Positions 7,684-15,363 are shown, counted from the first letter of the stretch. The stretch is DNA of 23,692 nucleotides from Anaerolineales bacterium (GCA_020060485.1 JAGVAB010000175.1:1-23692); one strand, 5' to 3'. Notes: generated by a model from the letters alone, not told the origin. Numbers and translations are program-made.

Positions 7684-8184
7684 TCACAGACTTGTTATCC
7701 ACCCCGTGAACAGGAGCAGCGGGGCAATGAGGGCGTGCAGGGGCAGGCCTGCGATCAGGGCAGCGCACAGTTGGCGGGCGGTGATGAAGTTCTCCTTGCG
7801 CAGCGTGCGCAGCAGGATGATGGCTGTGGGGAGCAGGACGGGCAGGGCGGTGTATGCGCCCGGCGTCAGGCTGCGGAAGTACACCGCCTGGAGGAGGTGT
7901 ACAAATACATTTGCCAGGCGTGCGCCGGCGATGAAGGCGTATAGGGTCATCACCGTGCAGGGGGCCAGGTGGCGTGCAGCGGGGATGGCAACAGCCAGGG
8001 TGAGGATGGTCAGGATAGCGATGGCGAGGTTGAATTGGGCGCCGGTGAGGTTGGCGTAGAGAACGGGCAGACGCTCGGCGTTGGCGCCCAGGAAGGCCGG
8101 TATGCGCAGCATCTCTTCCAGGTCGTGCAGGAAGAAAAGCAGCGGGGCCAGCAGGAGGACAAGGCGGGTTTTTTGGGTCTGCAT
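7684..8184 (-). CDS. HXXEE-motif integral membrane protein
   Basis: A 166-residue protein with five or so hydrophobic helices. The motif H20-D-L-E23-E24 in LLFFLHDLEEMLRIP is the signature that gives the HXXEE family (DUF3-type unknown) its name, and the family's second conserved patch, ANVFVHLLQAVYFRSLTPG (H96), is present too. The His and acidic residues suggest metal binding within the membrane, but the family's function is unknown. The frame is open to an earlier ATG at 8256, giving 24 extra residues, but that part does not look like protein and overlaps a good promoter. I therefore choose the ATG at 8184, which would be read from a leaderless mRNA because no ribosome binding site precedes it. 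Confidence 0.8.
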   Translation of the reverse strand: MQTQKTRLVLLLAPLLFFLHDLEEMLRIPAFLGANAERLPVLYANLTGAQFNLAIAILTILTLAVAIPAARHLAPCTVMTLYAFIAGARLANVFVHLLQAVYFRSLTPGAYTALPVLLPTAIILLRTLRKENFITARQLCAALIAGLPLHALIAPLLLFTGWITSL

Positions 8185-8190
8185 GGGGGT

Positions 8191-8219
8191 ATAGTAGTGC
8201 CGATTGGGGGCAGAGTCAA
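8191..8219 (-). promoter_or_regulatory. Strong promoter of the HXXEE gene, leaderless start
   Basis: On the minus strand TTGACT (8214-8219), a 17-base spacer and TACTAT (8191-8196) form a near-consensus sigma-70 promoter. Only six bases (ACCCCC) separate the -10 box from the ATG at 8184, so the expected first transcribed base is the A of the start codon. There is no Shine-Dalgarno sequence, which fits a leaderless transcript. Confidence 0.65.
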
Positions 8220-8235
8220 GTTGGAGGGGAAATGT

Positions 8236-8372
8236 TTTTGTAGGGGTGCATGGCATGTGCTTGCTAACATGGTAAATTCATAACTTCAATCAAAGCGAGC
8301 TTCTTAAACGGAGATTTTGAAACCGAATTTTATATGTACAACAGGGTCACGGGCGTACGCCGTACGCCCCTG
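8236..8372. repeat. Two decayed palindromes between the membrane-protein genes
   Basis: At 8351-8369 GGGCGTAC and GTACGCCC form an 8-bp perfect stem with a GCC loop. At 8246-8260 GTGCAT-GGC-ATGTGC forms a 6-bp stem with two G-T pairs, preceded by TAGGGG. Both resemble the TAGGGGCG...CGCCCCTA class of intergenic palindromes seen in many genomes. The first is 51 bases past the upstream gene's stop and could also end its transcript, though no T-tract follows. Confidence 0.4.
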
Positions 8373-8419
8373 CAAGATTGAATTATTGGAATCAAGATCA
8401 TGTTCTTGATAGAAAATTC

Positions 8420-9061
8420 CTACCTTCCCCGATACTGGAACCCCAATATTGCCACACCGGCCAGGAAGAGGACGCCGCCAATCAGTGAACCCATGCCGAG
8501 CAGGGGATTGCCCGTTAACACGCCGAACAGGCCCAGGATGCAGGCTGCGCCGTTGAGGATGAGCAGCCACGCAGCCATGCGCACAGCGGGGTCCTTGCGG
8601 ACGAAGGCGATGCCAAACAGGATGGAAGCGATACCCAGCAGGGTATAGGCGACCTGGTTGAGGATGGCAATTGGGGATTGCGGCCAGATTTGCAGCCAGT
8701 TTGCCAGGGCTGGGGCGCTGCGTGCTGCCAGCAGTGGGACGATGGTGATCTGTGAGAGGTAAACCAGCAGGTTGAAGATGCCGTAGAGGGGGACAAACAC
8801 CAGTCCAAGCGCGGACAGGAGGGTGTAGTCGGATTTGAGGTATTGGTAGAAAGCGAAGTAGAGCAGCACGGCTACCGCGGTCAGAGCGGCTGCGTTGGCG
8901 TAGGTGAGGACGTGCAGGAAGTTGATGCTCTGGACGCGCTGGATGGCGTCTTCCAGGGTGGTGACGGGGCCGTTGAGGGCTTCGCCGAGGATCATCAGGA
9001 TGACCCACAGCAGGGTCAGGGCGGCTTCCGTGAGGGCCAGCCGGGCGATTTTTCGTTTCAT
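8420..9061 (-). CDS. Integral membrane protein of unknown function
   Basis: A 213-residue hydrophobic protein with about six transmembrane helices and an N-in basic start (MKRKIAR). Seen in order: a helix at 11-28, a periplasmic-looking stretch (ALNGPVTTLEDAIQRVQS), helices near 45-75, 85-110, 125-150, 160-180 and 185-207, ending in a basic tail. I do not recognise a named family with confidence. The start at 9061 has a GAGG ribosome binding site 7 bases upstream and a good promoter; the frame stays open 36 codons further, but that part covers the promoter and looks noncoding. It lies upstream of the HXXEE gene on the same strand, each with its own promoter. Confidence 0.75.
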   Translation of the reverse strand: MKRKIARLALTEAALTLLWVILMILGEALNGPVTTLEDAIQRVQSINFLHVLTYANAAALTAVAVLLYFAFYQYLKSDYTLLSALGLVFVPLYGIFNLLVYLSQITIVPLLAARSAPALANWLQIWPQSPIAILNQVAYTLLGIASILFGIAFVRKDPAVRMAAWLLILNGAACILGLFGVLTGNPLLGMGSLIGGVLFLAGVAILGFQYRGR

Positions 9062-9101
9062 AGAGGGCCTCGCTTCTTGTAAATGACTGGACGACGTTAA
9101 T

Positions 9102-9130
9102 AGAATATATGTCGATTGGCAGAAAGTCAA
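9102..9130 (-). promoter_or_regulatory. Promoter of the unknown membrane-protein gene
   Basis: Minus strand TTGACT (9125-9130), 17-base spacer, TATTCT (9102-9107), about 40 bases before the start codon. The element shares AACTTGACT and, 5 bases further on, CCAATCGACA with the promoter at 8191-8219. Confidence 0.6.
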
Positions 9131-9152
9131 GTTTAAATCACACCAACCCAAA

Positions 9153-9186
9153 CCTCCCCTAAAAATCACCAGATTTTTAGGGGAGG
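9153..9186. terminator. Long hairpin at the end of the catabolic operon
   Basis: CCTCCCCTAAAAATC (9153-9167) and GATTTTTAGGGGAGG (9172-9186) are perfect 15-bp complements with a 4-nt loop. It stands 45 bases after the amidohydrolase stop codon. No T-tract follows on either strand, but the length and place suggest a transcription end or an mRNA 3' stabiliser. Confidence 0.6.
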
Positions 9187-9230
9187 CGTTTGTTGAATTT
9201 GTTTGAATGGAATTTCTATATTGTGGTGCT

Positions 9231-10436
9231 TTACTTCAGCGTAATATCCACACCTTCGCGGATCACATACAGCGGGGCTTCGTGGCTCCACAGGGCTTCC
9301 CAAACGGATTTGGCATTCAGCACTACCAGGTTGGCCGGGTTGCCTTCAGCGAATTTGAAGTTGGGGATGCTCAGGGCTTCGGCGGCGTTGGTGGTGATCA
9401 GATCGTAGAGGATCTCCATTTCTTCGCGGCTGGTCATCCACATCAGGTGTGAGGCGAGGAAGGCCACTTCCAGCATATTGTTGCGCCCGTAGGGATAGTA
9501 GGCGTCGGCGATGTCGTCCTGGCCGAGGGCGATGCGCACACCAGCCTTGTAGAGCGACTTGACGCGGGCGTACAGCGGGCCGGTTTGCGGGTCGGAGACT
9601 ACGCCGATCTTGGCGCGCTTGAGCAGGGCTTCAATCTTGCGGTAGTAGGGTTCGGGGTAAAGGGCCATGGCGCGCGAATGTTGGGCGGTGACGCGGCCTT
9701 CCCAGCCTTCCTTGATGGTTTTGACAGCCAGCATTTCCAGGGTGCGCAGGGTGGCGTCGCCAGCATCGTCGATCAGCATGGAGACATCCTTGTCATACTT
9801 CTTGGCCAGGGCGAACATGCGGTCGATATGTTCCTGCTCGTCGGCTTCGGTGTACTCGATCCAGGGAATACCGCCGACCACGTCTGCGCCCAGCTTGAGG
9901 GCTTCTTCGATGTACTCTTCGGCACCGGGGTCACGCACCACGCCGTCCTGCGGGAAGGCAACCACCTGAATATCGACCCTGCCTTTGTATTCTTCACGGG
10001 CGCGGATGAGGGCCTTGACGCCTTCCAGCTTGGCCTTGGTGTCGGTATCAGCGAAGGCCCGGATGTGGGTGTTGCCAAATTTGATCGCCAGGTTGACGGC
10101 CTTGCGCACGTTTTCGATGATCCATTTTTCGTCGTAATTCTCTTTGACCTGGGCGGCCAGCTCGATGGCGGTCATGGCGCCGCCCATATCATCACCGGTA
10201 TATGCGCCGCTGGCGGCATCGTCCATCATTGCCAGGGTGTAGACTTTGCACAGGTGCAGGTGGCCGTTGACAAAGGATTCAGTGACCAGATTTCCGGCGG
10301 CATCAATCGTCTGGGCGGCATCTCCGTCCACCTTTTCGGCGATCTTGACGACTTTGCCATTCTGGATGGCGACCTGCATCAGGGTATCGCCAGCGAAGCG
10401 GGTCTTTGCATTCTTGATCAAAATATCGAAAGCCAT
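9231..10436 (-). CDS. CodA-like amidohydrolase with altered metal site
   Basis: A 401-residue cytoplasmic enzyme of the amidohydrolase superfamily, closest in my reading to the cytosine deaminase/AtzC group. Matching landmarks are the N-terminal beta-sandwich, FVNGHLHL (metal ligands H59 and H61), IQVVAFPQDGV (157-166), TAQHSRAM (H253), ALGQDDIAD (D307) followed by YYPYGRNNMLEV, and a C-terminal GNPANLVVL strand. Where E. coli CodA has DVHCDEIDD (metal-ligand His and catalytic Glu), this protein has DVSMLIDDAGD: the His is Ser219 and the Glu position is Ile. It may therefore use another metal arrangement or reaction. The start at 10436 follows a GGAGG site by 8 bases. It is the last gene of the importer and molybdenum-hydroxylase operon, which points to an N-heterocycle substrate. 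Confidence 0.85.
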   Translation of the reverse strand: MAFDILIKNAKTRFAGDTLMQVAIQNGKVVKIAEKVDGDAAQTIDAAGNLVTESFVNGHLHLCKVYTLAMMDDAASGAYTGDDMGGAMTAIELAAQVKENYDEKWIIENVRKAVNLAIKFGNTHIRAFADTDTKAKLEGVKALIRAREEYKGRVDIQVVAFPQDGVVRDPGAEEYIEEALKLGADVVGGIPWIEYTEADEQEHIDRMFALAKKYDKDVSMLIDDAGDATLRTLEMLAVKTIKEGWEGRVTAQHSRAMALYPEPYYRKIEALLKRAKIGVVSDPQTGPLYARVKSLYKAGVRIALGQDDIADAYYPYGRNNMLEVAFLASHLMWMTSREEMEILYDLITTNAAEALSIPNFKFAEGNPANLVVLNAKSVWEALWSHEAPLYVIREGVDITLK

Positions 10437-10488
10437 GCTATCCTCCAAAAGGTTTGATTGGGTTAAAAAGTATTCCACCGTTGCGAAA

Positions 10489-10522
10489 ATTCTGGGCTCT
10501 CAGGTTAATGAGAGCCCAGAAT
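10489..10522 (-). terminator. Internal hairpin before the amidohydrolase gene
   Basis: ATTCTGGGCTCTCA (10489-10502) and TGAGAGCCCAGAAT (10509-10522) form a perfect 14-bp stem with a 6-nt loop, followed on the minus strand by TTTCGC. It sits 13 bases after the 2Fe-2S subunit stop. It could be a partial terminator or a processing site that lowers amidohydrolase expression relative to the genes before it. Confidence 0.6.
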
Positions 10523-10535
10523 GGGAAGGCAAAAC

Positions 10536-11012
10536 TTACTTCTGTTGAACGAGCTTCTGAGCCACCAGGGCGCCGTCCTTGATGGCTTCGTAACCGGTGC
10601 AGCGACAGAGGTGTTTGTTGAGCGCATTCATGATCTCGTCTTCGCTGGCGTCGACCTTGTTCTCATACAAGGCTATTAGTTCAAGCACGATGCCGGGTGT
10701 GCAAAAGCCACACTGAACTGCGCCGGATTCCATCAATGCTGTCTGCACCGGGTGCAGTTGCGTTCCCTGGGCGATTGCTTCAATGGTGATCACTTCCGCA
10801 CCTTCCATCTTATCCAGAGAGAAGTTGCAGCTCTTGACAGCCTTGCCATTGACGATCACCGTGCAGGCGCCGCAGGTGGAATTGTCGCAGCCGCGTTTGG
10901 TGCCGGTCAGGTTCAGTTCTTCACGCAGCACATCCAGCAATTTCATGTCTGGGTGCGGGAATACGGTGCGTTCCTTGCCATTAACCTTGAAGGTGATTTT
11001 CTGGGTCATCAT
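10536..11012 (-). CDS. 2Fe-2S subunit of a molybdenum hydroxylase
   Basis: A 158-residue electron-transfer subunit of the xanthine dehydrogenase/CO dehydrogenase small-subunit family. The N-terminal plant-type ferredoxin domain binds one 2Fe-2S cluster through Cys42, 47, 50 and 62 (GCDNSTCGACTV). The C-terminal four-helix domain binds the second through Cys101, 104, 136 and 138 (QCGFCTPG and LCRCTGY). All eight ligands are present and the length is usual. It works with the large subunit encoded immediately upstream: its ATG at 11012 overlaps that gene's TGA stop, with a GAAGGAGA site before it, indicating translational coupling. A second ATG follows directly and could also serve. Confidence 0.95.
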   Translation of the reverse strand: MMTQKITFKVNGKERTVFPHPDMKLLDVLREELNLTGTKRGCDNSTCGACTVIVNGKAVKSCNFSLDKMEGAEVITIEAIAQGTQLHPVQTALMESGAVQCGFCTPGIVLELIALYENKVDASEDEIMNALNKHLCRCTGYEAIKDGALVAQKLVQQK

Positions 11013-13336
11013 GCATTCTCCTTCTGTTTGTCCTCAAGGGCTTTTTTCATCATCTCCGGGGTGACCGGAATTTCAAAGAAATCAATGCCGGTGGCATCGT
11101 AGATGGCGTTCAGGATGGCAGGCGCCGGCGAGATGACAGGGTGTTCGCCGATGCCGCGTGCCCCAAACGGGCCGATCACATCCGGGTTTTCGATGAAATC
11201 CACGGTGTGGCGGGGGGCTTCCTTGAGGGTGGGCAGGTGGTACTTGAAATAATGTGGATTGGTCAGGCGCCCATCGGCATCGAACTCCAGCTTCTCATAC
11301 AGGGATGCGCCCAGCGCCATGGTCACGCCGCCCAGGACGGTGCCGCGGATCTGCATGGGGTTGATCACCTGGCCCACATCGAATGAGGAAGCATAATGAT
11401 CTACAAAGATCTTGCCGGTCTTCTTCTCGACGCGGATCTCGCAAGCGCCGGCGCCATAGGTGTAGGTTACACCACACGAGCCCTGGCCGTTCTCATCCGG
11501 GTTGGAGTAGCGCGGCAGGCGGGCATCTGAAGCAGCCTGGGCCACTTCGCCGATGGTAATGCCGTCGCTGGTGATGTAGCCGCGGCAGATATCGGTCACG
11601 GCCACTTTCACGCTGGGATCGTTGCGCAAGAAGACGTATTCGCCGTTGTATTCCAGGTAATCCTCATCTGTCTTCAATACCTGGGCGGCGGTTGCCTTGA
11701 GGATCTTGATCACTTTTTCGGCGGCGCGCAGGATGGCCCGCCCGCCCTGGGTGGTGAACATCGAGCCGATGGTCTGCCATTCGTAGGGCGAGAACTGGGT
11801 GTCGATCTCGTTGTAAACGCGGATCTTTTCCGGCGGGATCTGCAAGGCTTCTCCGGCCACCTGGCGCACTACGGTGCGCAGTCCCTGGCCAACTTCGGCG
11901 CCGCCCATGTTAATCGAGACACTGCCGTCAATGTTCATCTTCATGTAGCAGCCCTTGGTGGAGAAGGGGGCGCCTTTGGGTGACTTCATGATGGCAGCAA
12001 AACCGCGGCCATAGTAGAAGTTCTCGTCTTCTTTGGGTTTCTTGCCTTTGTAGACAGCTTCTTTGACCTTTTCAACGCAGGGTTCGATCTCGCCGGTGGT
12101 CTTCCACATGTGTTCGCCGAGGGCATTGATGCTGCCATCCTGCAGATAGTTCATCTGGCGCAATTCAAATGCGTCCATGCCCAGTTGGCGGGCGGCCAGC
12201 TCGACCATGCGTTCCATGGCGAATTGCGATTCCTGGTGGCCGTAGCCGCGGTAAGCGCCCACAGCGGGGGTGTTGGTGTAAACGGTGTAGCCCTTCAGGT
12301 CGCAGTGCTCAAACTCGTAAGGGCCGGTGCTGTTGTGGGTGGCGGCCATGGTCACATTCACGCCGGTGTCGGCATAGGCGCCAGTGGAGTGCAGTACCGT
12401 GGTTTGCAGGGCCACGAATTTGCCGTTCTTTTTGAGCCCAAGTTTTATCTTTGTGCGGATACCGTGACCGATCAGGGTGCTGGTGAAATCTTCCTTGCGG
12501 GAGGCAACCCATTTGACCGGGTGGCCGGGCACGAAGCTGGCGATCCAGGCCACAGTCTGTTCAACGGTGATGTCGGATTTGTAGCCAAAGCAGCCACCGA
12601 TGTCGGGAATGTGTACGCGCACGTCCGAGACCGGTACGCCATAGGAATGGGCCAGGTCCTGGCGGATGATGAAGGGGCAGATGGATGAAGACCAGGCTTC
12701 GATGGTCTTGTCTTCTTTGAACCAGACGATCGAGCCGTGGGGCTCAATGGCGGCGCAGGAACCAAAGGGATAGTTGAATTCGGCTTCCACGATCACTTCG
12801 GCATCTTCGAAGCCTGCTTCTGCTTTGCCTTTTTTGAGGTGATAGAGATTGGCCACATTGGTGCCTGGCAGCGGTTTGAGGGTGGGCAGGTGCCAGAAAT
12901 CGCCATTCTCCTCATGGATCAGCATGGCATCTTCTTTCATGGCATCACGCGCATCAATATAAACCGGCAGCGGTTCATATGCGACTTTGATCTTGTCCAG
13001 GGCAGCCCGCGCATTGAAGGGGTTGTCGGCAATCACGGCAGCCACCGGCTCGCCGATGTAGCGCACCTTGTCGATGGCCATGGGCAACAGGTCTTTGATG
13101 TTGTCACCATAGCGGAAAGGACAGCCTTTGCCAGTAACGACCTTGACCACACCGGGCATTTTTTCTGCTTCGGATGTGTCGATGCTCAGAATTTTGGCAT
13201 GGGCATATTCAGGCCGCAGGATGGCAGCATGCAACATACCTGGCAGGCGCACATCATCCAGATAGATGGCCTGACCAGTAATCTTGCTGACGGCATCCGG
13301 TCTGAGATAGCTTTTGCCGATATATTTATATTTCAT
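11009..13336 (-). CDS. Molybdopterin-binding large subunit of a xanthine dehydrogenase-family hydroxylase
   Basis: A 775-residue catalytic subunit that would insert a water-derived oxygen into a heterocycle or aldehyde. The N-terminal 'hammerhead' domain runs to about residue 130. Cofactor motifs follow: GGCFGYK at 247-253, AYRGYG around R363, GGAEVGQGLRTV with Q484, and the terminal GARGIGEHPV whose E731 is the expected base catalyst. In purine-hydroxylating enzymes the AFRGFG motif carries a Phe that stacks on the substrate; here it is Tyr365. There is no signal peptide, so it is cytoplasmic. The start at 13336 follows GAGGAG by 6 bases; the frame is open 13 codons further but that part lacks a site. 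Gene order is large then small subunit, with no FAD subunit between or beside them. Confidence 0.95.
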   Translation of the reverse strand: MKYKYIGKSYLRPDAVSKITGQAIYLDDVRLPGMLHAAILRPEYAHAKILSIDTSEAEKMPGVVKVVTGKGCPFRYGDNIKDLLPMAIDKVRYIGEPVAAVIADNPFNARAALDKIKVAYEPLPVYIDARDAMKEDAMLIHEENGDFWHLPTLKPLPGTNVANLYHLKKGKAEAGFEDAEVIVEAEFNYPFGSCAAIEPHGSIVWFKEDKTIEAWSSSICPFIIRQDLAHSYGVPVSDVRVHIPDIGGCFGYKSDITVEQTVAWIASFVPGHPVKWVASRKEDFTSTLIGHGIRTKIKLGLKKNGKFVALQTTVLHSTGAYADTGVNVTMAATHNSTGPYEFEHCDLKGYTVYTNTPAVGAYRGYGHQESQFAMERMVELAARQLGMDAFELRQMNYLQDGSINALGEHMWKTTGEIEPCVEKVKEAVYKGKKPKEDENFYYGRGFAAIMKSPKGAPFSTKGCYMKMNIDGSVSINMGGAEVGQGLRTVVRQVAGEALQIPPEKIRVYNEIDTQFSPYEWQTIGSMFTTQGGRAILRAAEKVIKILKATAAQVLKTDEDYLEYNGEYVFLRNDPSVKVAVTDICRGYITSDGITIGEVAQAASDARLPRYSNPDENGQGSCGVTYTYGAGACEIRVEKKTGKIFVDHYASSFDVGQVINPMQIRGTVLGGVTMALGASLYEKLEFDADGRLTNPHYFKYHLPTLKEAPRHTVDFIENPDVIGPFGARGIGEHPVISPAPAILNAIYDATGIDFFEIPVTPEMMKKALEDKQKENA

Positions 13337-13383
13337 GCTAAACTCCTCTATTAATGGTTGGATTGAGAAAGTCAAACAGTTCC

Positions 13384-14304
13384 TTATTCCCGTCGGTAAG
13401 GTTTCAGCAGGGCTGCCGGGTAGGAGGCGTTACGGCCGGCCAGAACCAGAGCAATGATGGTGACAATATAGGGCAAGGCCAGGAAGGTCTCATAGGGGAT
13501 GGGCAGCTGCAAGCCCATGGCTTGCAGGCGAAGCTGGAGGGCATAAGTGCCGCCAAAGATCAAGGCACCCAACATGACCCGGATGGGATCCCAGTTGCCA
13601 AAGATGACAATGGCAATGGCCACCCAGCCGCGCCCAGCCACGATGCCATGACTGAAAGCACCCAGTTGGGCCAGTGAGAGGAATGCTCCGCCAGCGGCCA
13701 TCAAGCCACCGCCCAGCGCCAGCACAACATAGCGGATCATGAAGACATTCACACCGGCAGCGTCAACCGCTTCAGGATTTTCACCAACCGCCCTTACCTT
13801 CAGACCGAAGTCAGTGCGGTAGAGCAGCCACCAGGCCAGCGGAATGATCACCAGAAAGGTGATATAGGTCAGTAAATATTGCTGGGTCACCGTGTTCAGG
13901 TAGGGGATGTTACGGAAAGGTGATACCTGGGTGAAAGGATTGATCCTGGGCGGGGTGGAGCGGCCGCCATATTGCAGCCGAAAGGCAAACAATGAAAGTC
14001 CTGTCAGCAGCAAGGTGATGCCCAGACCAGAAACGTGCTGGTTGACACCCAGGGTCACGGTCAACAGGGCCATCAACAAGCCGCACAGGACACCAGCGAG
14101 AATGGCCGCAAAGAAACCGACCCATAAGGACCCGCTGGCATCGGCTGCATAGAAACCCACAAATGCGCCAAAGAACATGGTACCTTCAATGCCCAGATTC
14201 AGGATCCCGGCCCGTTCGGAATAGGTTTCACCAATTGCAGCCAGTAGAATGGGTGTGGAAACCCGCAGTGTTGCGCCAATCAAATTTACCAGGAAGACAA
14301 GCAT
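13384..14304 (-). CDS. ABC transporter permease, nucleoside type (YufQ/NupQ-like)
   Basis: A 306-residue inner-membrane permease with about eight helices, of the branched-chain amino acid/ribose permease superfamily. The family marks are GETYSERAGILNLGIEGTM near the N-terminus and the cytoplasmic coupling loop FGLKVRAVGENPEAVDAAGV that contacts the ATPase. It pairs with the longer permease encoded just upstream. The start is probably the ATG at 14304, which overlaps the upstream TGA (TGATG) and has GGAGGG at a proper distance; a GTG one codon earlier is possible. It is 47 bases upstream of the molybdenum hydroxylase gene, linking import to catabolism. Confidence 0.9.
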   Translation of the reverse strand: MLVFLVNLIGATLRVSTPILLAAIGETYSERAGILNLGIEGTMFFGAFVGFYAADASGSLWVGFFAAILAGVLCGLLMALLTVTLGVNQHVSGLGITLLLTGLSLFAFRLQYGGRSTPPRINPFTQVSPFRNIPYLNTVTQQYLLTYITFLVIIPLAWWLLYRTDFGLKVRAVGENPEAVDAAGVNVFMIRYVVLALGGGLMAAGGAFLSLAQLGAFSHGIVAGRGWVAIAIVIFGNWDPIRVMLGALIFGGTYALQLRLQAMGLQLPIPYETFLALPYIVTIIALVLAGRNASYPAALLKPYRRE

Positions 14305-15359
14305 CACACCCTCCGAATCCGATATTTTTGCAGCAACAGCATGCCAAGGGCGACCAGCAGCATGGTTGCCTGGGTAACTTCACCCAGATAGATGGGAACG
14401 CCCAGTGTGCGGCTGATGGTTTGGGCGCCGGTATCTACCAGACCGAAGAAGAGGGCAGCCAGGCCCACGCCCCAGGCATTCAATCCGCCCAGGGTGGCAA
14501 TGATCACACCGGTATAACCATAATGGGCTGAAAGTTCACCGATCAGGTGATATTGAATTCCAGCCACCTCAACCATGCCGGCGATGCCGGCGACCCCGCC
14601 GCTGATCAGGGCGGCAATCAGGGTGGTGCGGGAGACGTTGATGCCTGCAAATTGTGCGGCAGGTTTTCCCAAACCAACGGCACGCATTTTCAGGCCAAAA
14701 GCTGTACGGGTTAGAATGAACCAAAGCACCAGTATGGCGGCAATGGCGATCAGGAAACCCAGGTTGAGACGGGAGCGGGCTACCAGTTTGGGAAGCTGGG
14801 CGCTCAGGGCGATCTCTGGAGATTGCGGCCAGCCAGAGGCCGGGTCGCGCCATGGGCCATTAAGCAGGGCGCTGATGATGTAGGCCATCACCGAATTGAG
14901 CAGCAGGGTGGTGACCACTTCATCCACGGCAAGTTTTACTTTCAGCAAGGCCGGAATGATCGCCCAGAGGGTGCCGGCAATGAACCCGCCCACCAGCATG
15001 ATGCCAATGGCCAGCACCGGGGGCAGGTTTCCAACTATCAATCCCAAACCAGCGGCAGCAATGGCGCCTGCATATAACTGTCCTTCGGCGCCGATGTTGT
15101 AATAGCCAGTGGCAAAGGCGAAGGTCACCGACACCCCGCACAGGATCAGCGGAGTGGCCTTGACCAGCACTTCCAGTGTGCTGACCCGGGTAGAAAGCGG
15201 GCCGATCAGGAACTGGTAATACGTTTGAAACGGGTTGGCTTTGCTCCAAATGATCAAACCTGATGTGAGAATGAAGGTGCCCAGCAAGGCCAGGACAGGG
15301 ATCAACGAGCGCACCCAGATCGGCGGGTTGTCTGTTTTAACGAGTTTGTATTTGGCCAT
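14304..15359 (-). CDS. ABC transporter permease, nucleoside type (YufP/NupP-like)
   Basis: A 351-residue permease with about nine hydrophobic helices and a basic cytoplasmic N-terminus. Family marks are TFAFATGYYNIGAEGQLYAGA near residue 80, VDEVVTTLLLNSV near 145, and the coupling loop FGLKMRAVGLGKPAAQFAGI near 220. Together with the shorter permease it should form the membrane channel of a BMP-dependent nucleoside or nucleobase importer. The ATG at 15359 is 4 bases after the ATPase stop codon, and its own stop overlaps the next start, so translation is coupled. Confidence 0.9.
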   Translation of the reverse strand: MAKYKLVKTDNPPIWVRSLIPVLALLGTFILTSGLIIWSKANPFQTYYQFLIGPLSTRVSTLEVLVKATPLILCGVSVTFAFATGYYNIGAEGQLYAGAIAAAGLGLIVGNLPPVLAIGIMLVGGFIAGTLWAIIPALLKVKLAVDEVVTTLLLNSVMAYIISALLNGPWRDPASGWPQSPEIALSAQLPKLVARSRLNLGFLIAIAAILVLWFILTRTAFGLKMRAVGLGKPAAQFAGINVSRTTLIAALISGGVAGIAGMVEVAGIQYHLIGELSAHYGYTGVIIATLGGLNAWGVGLAALFFGLVDTGAQTISRTLGVPIYLGEVTQATMLLVALGMLLLQKYRIRRV

Positions 15360-15363
15360 GGTG

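Noticed and set aside
8304..9008. Long minus-strand frame rich in Arg, Pro and His overlapping the membrane-protein gene
   Set aside because: Its composition is typical of an off-frame reading of a GC-rich gene; the other frame encodes a clear multi-helix membrane protein with promoter and ribosome binding site.
9231..10436. Ordinary cytosine deaminase
   Set aside because: The overall fold matches, but the metal-ligand His and catalytic Glu of CodA are replaced, so naming it codA would overstate what is known.
13348..13375. Third TTGACT-TTCT-CAATC element before the hydroxylase gene, like the promoters at 8.2 and 9.1 kb
   Set aside because: The -10 region would overlap the GAGGAG ribosome binding site and transcription would start only a few bases before the ATG, removing that site; the gene is better explained by read-through from the permease genes.
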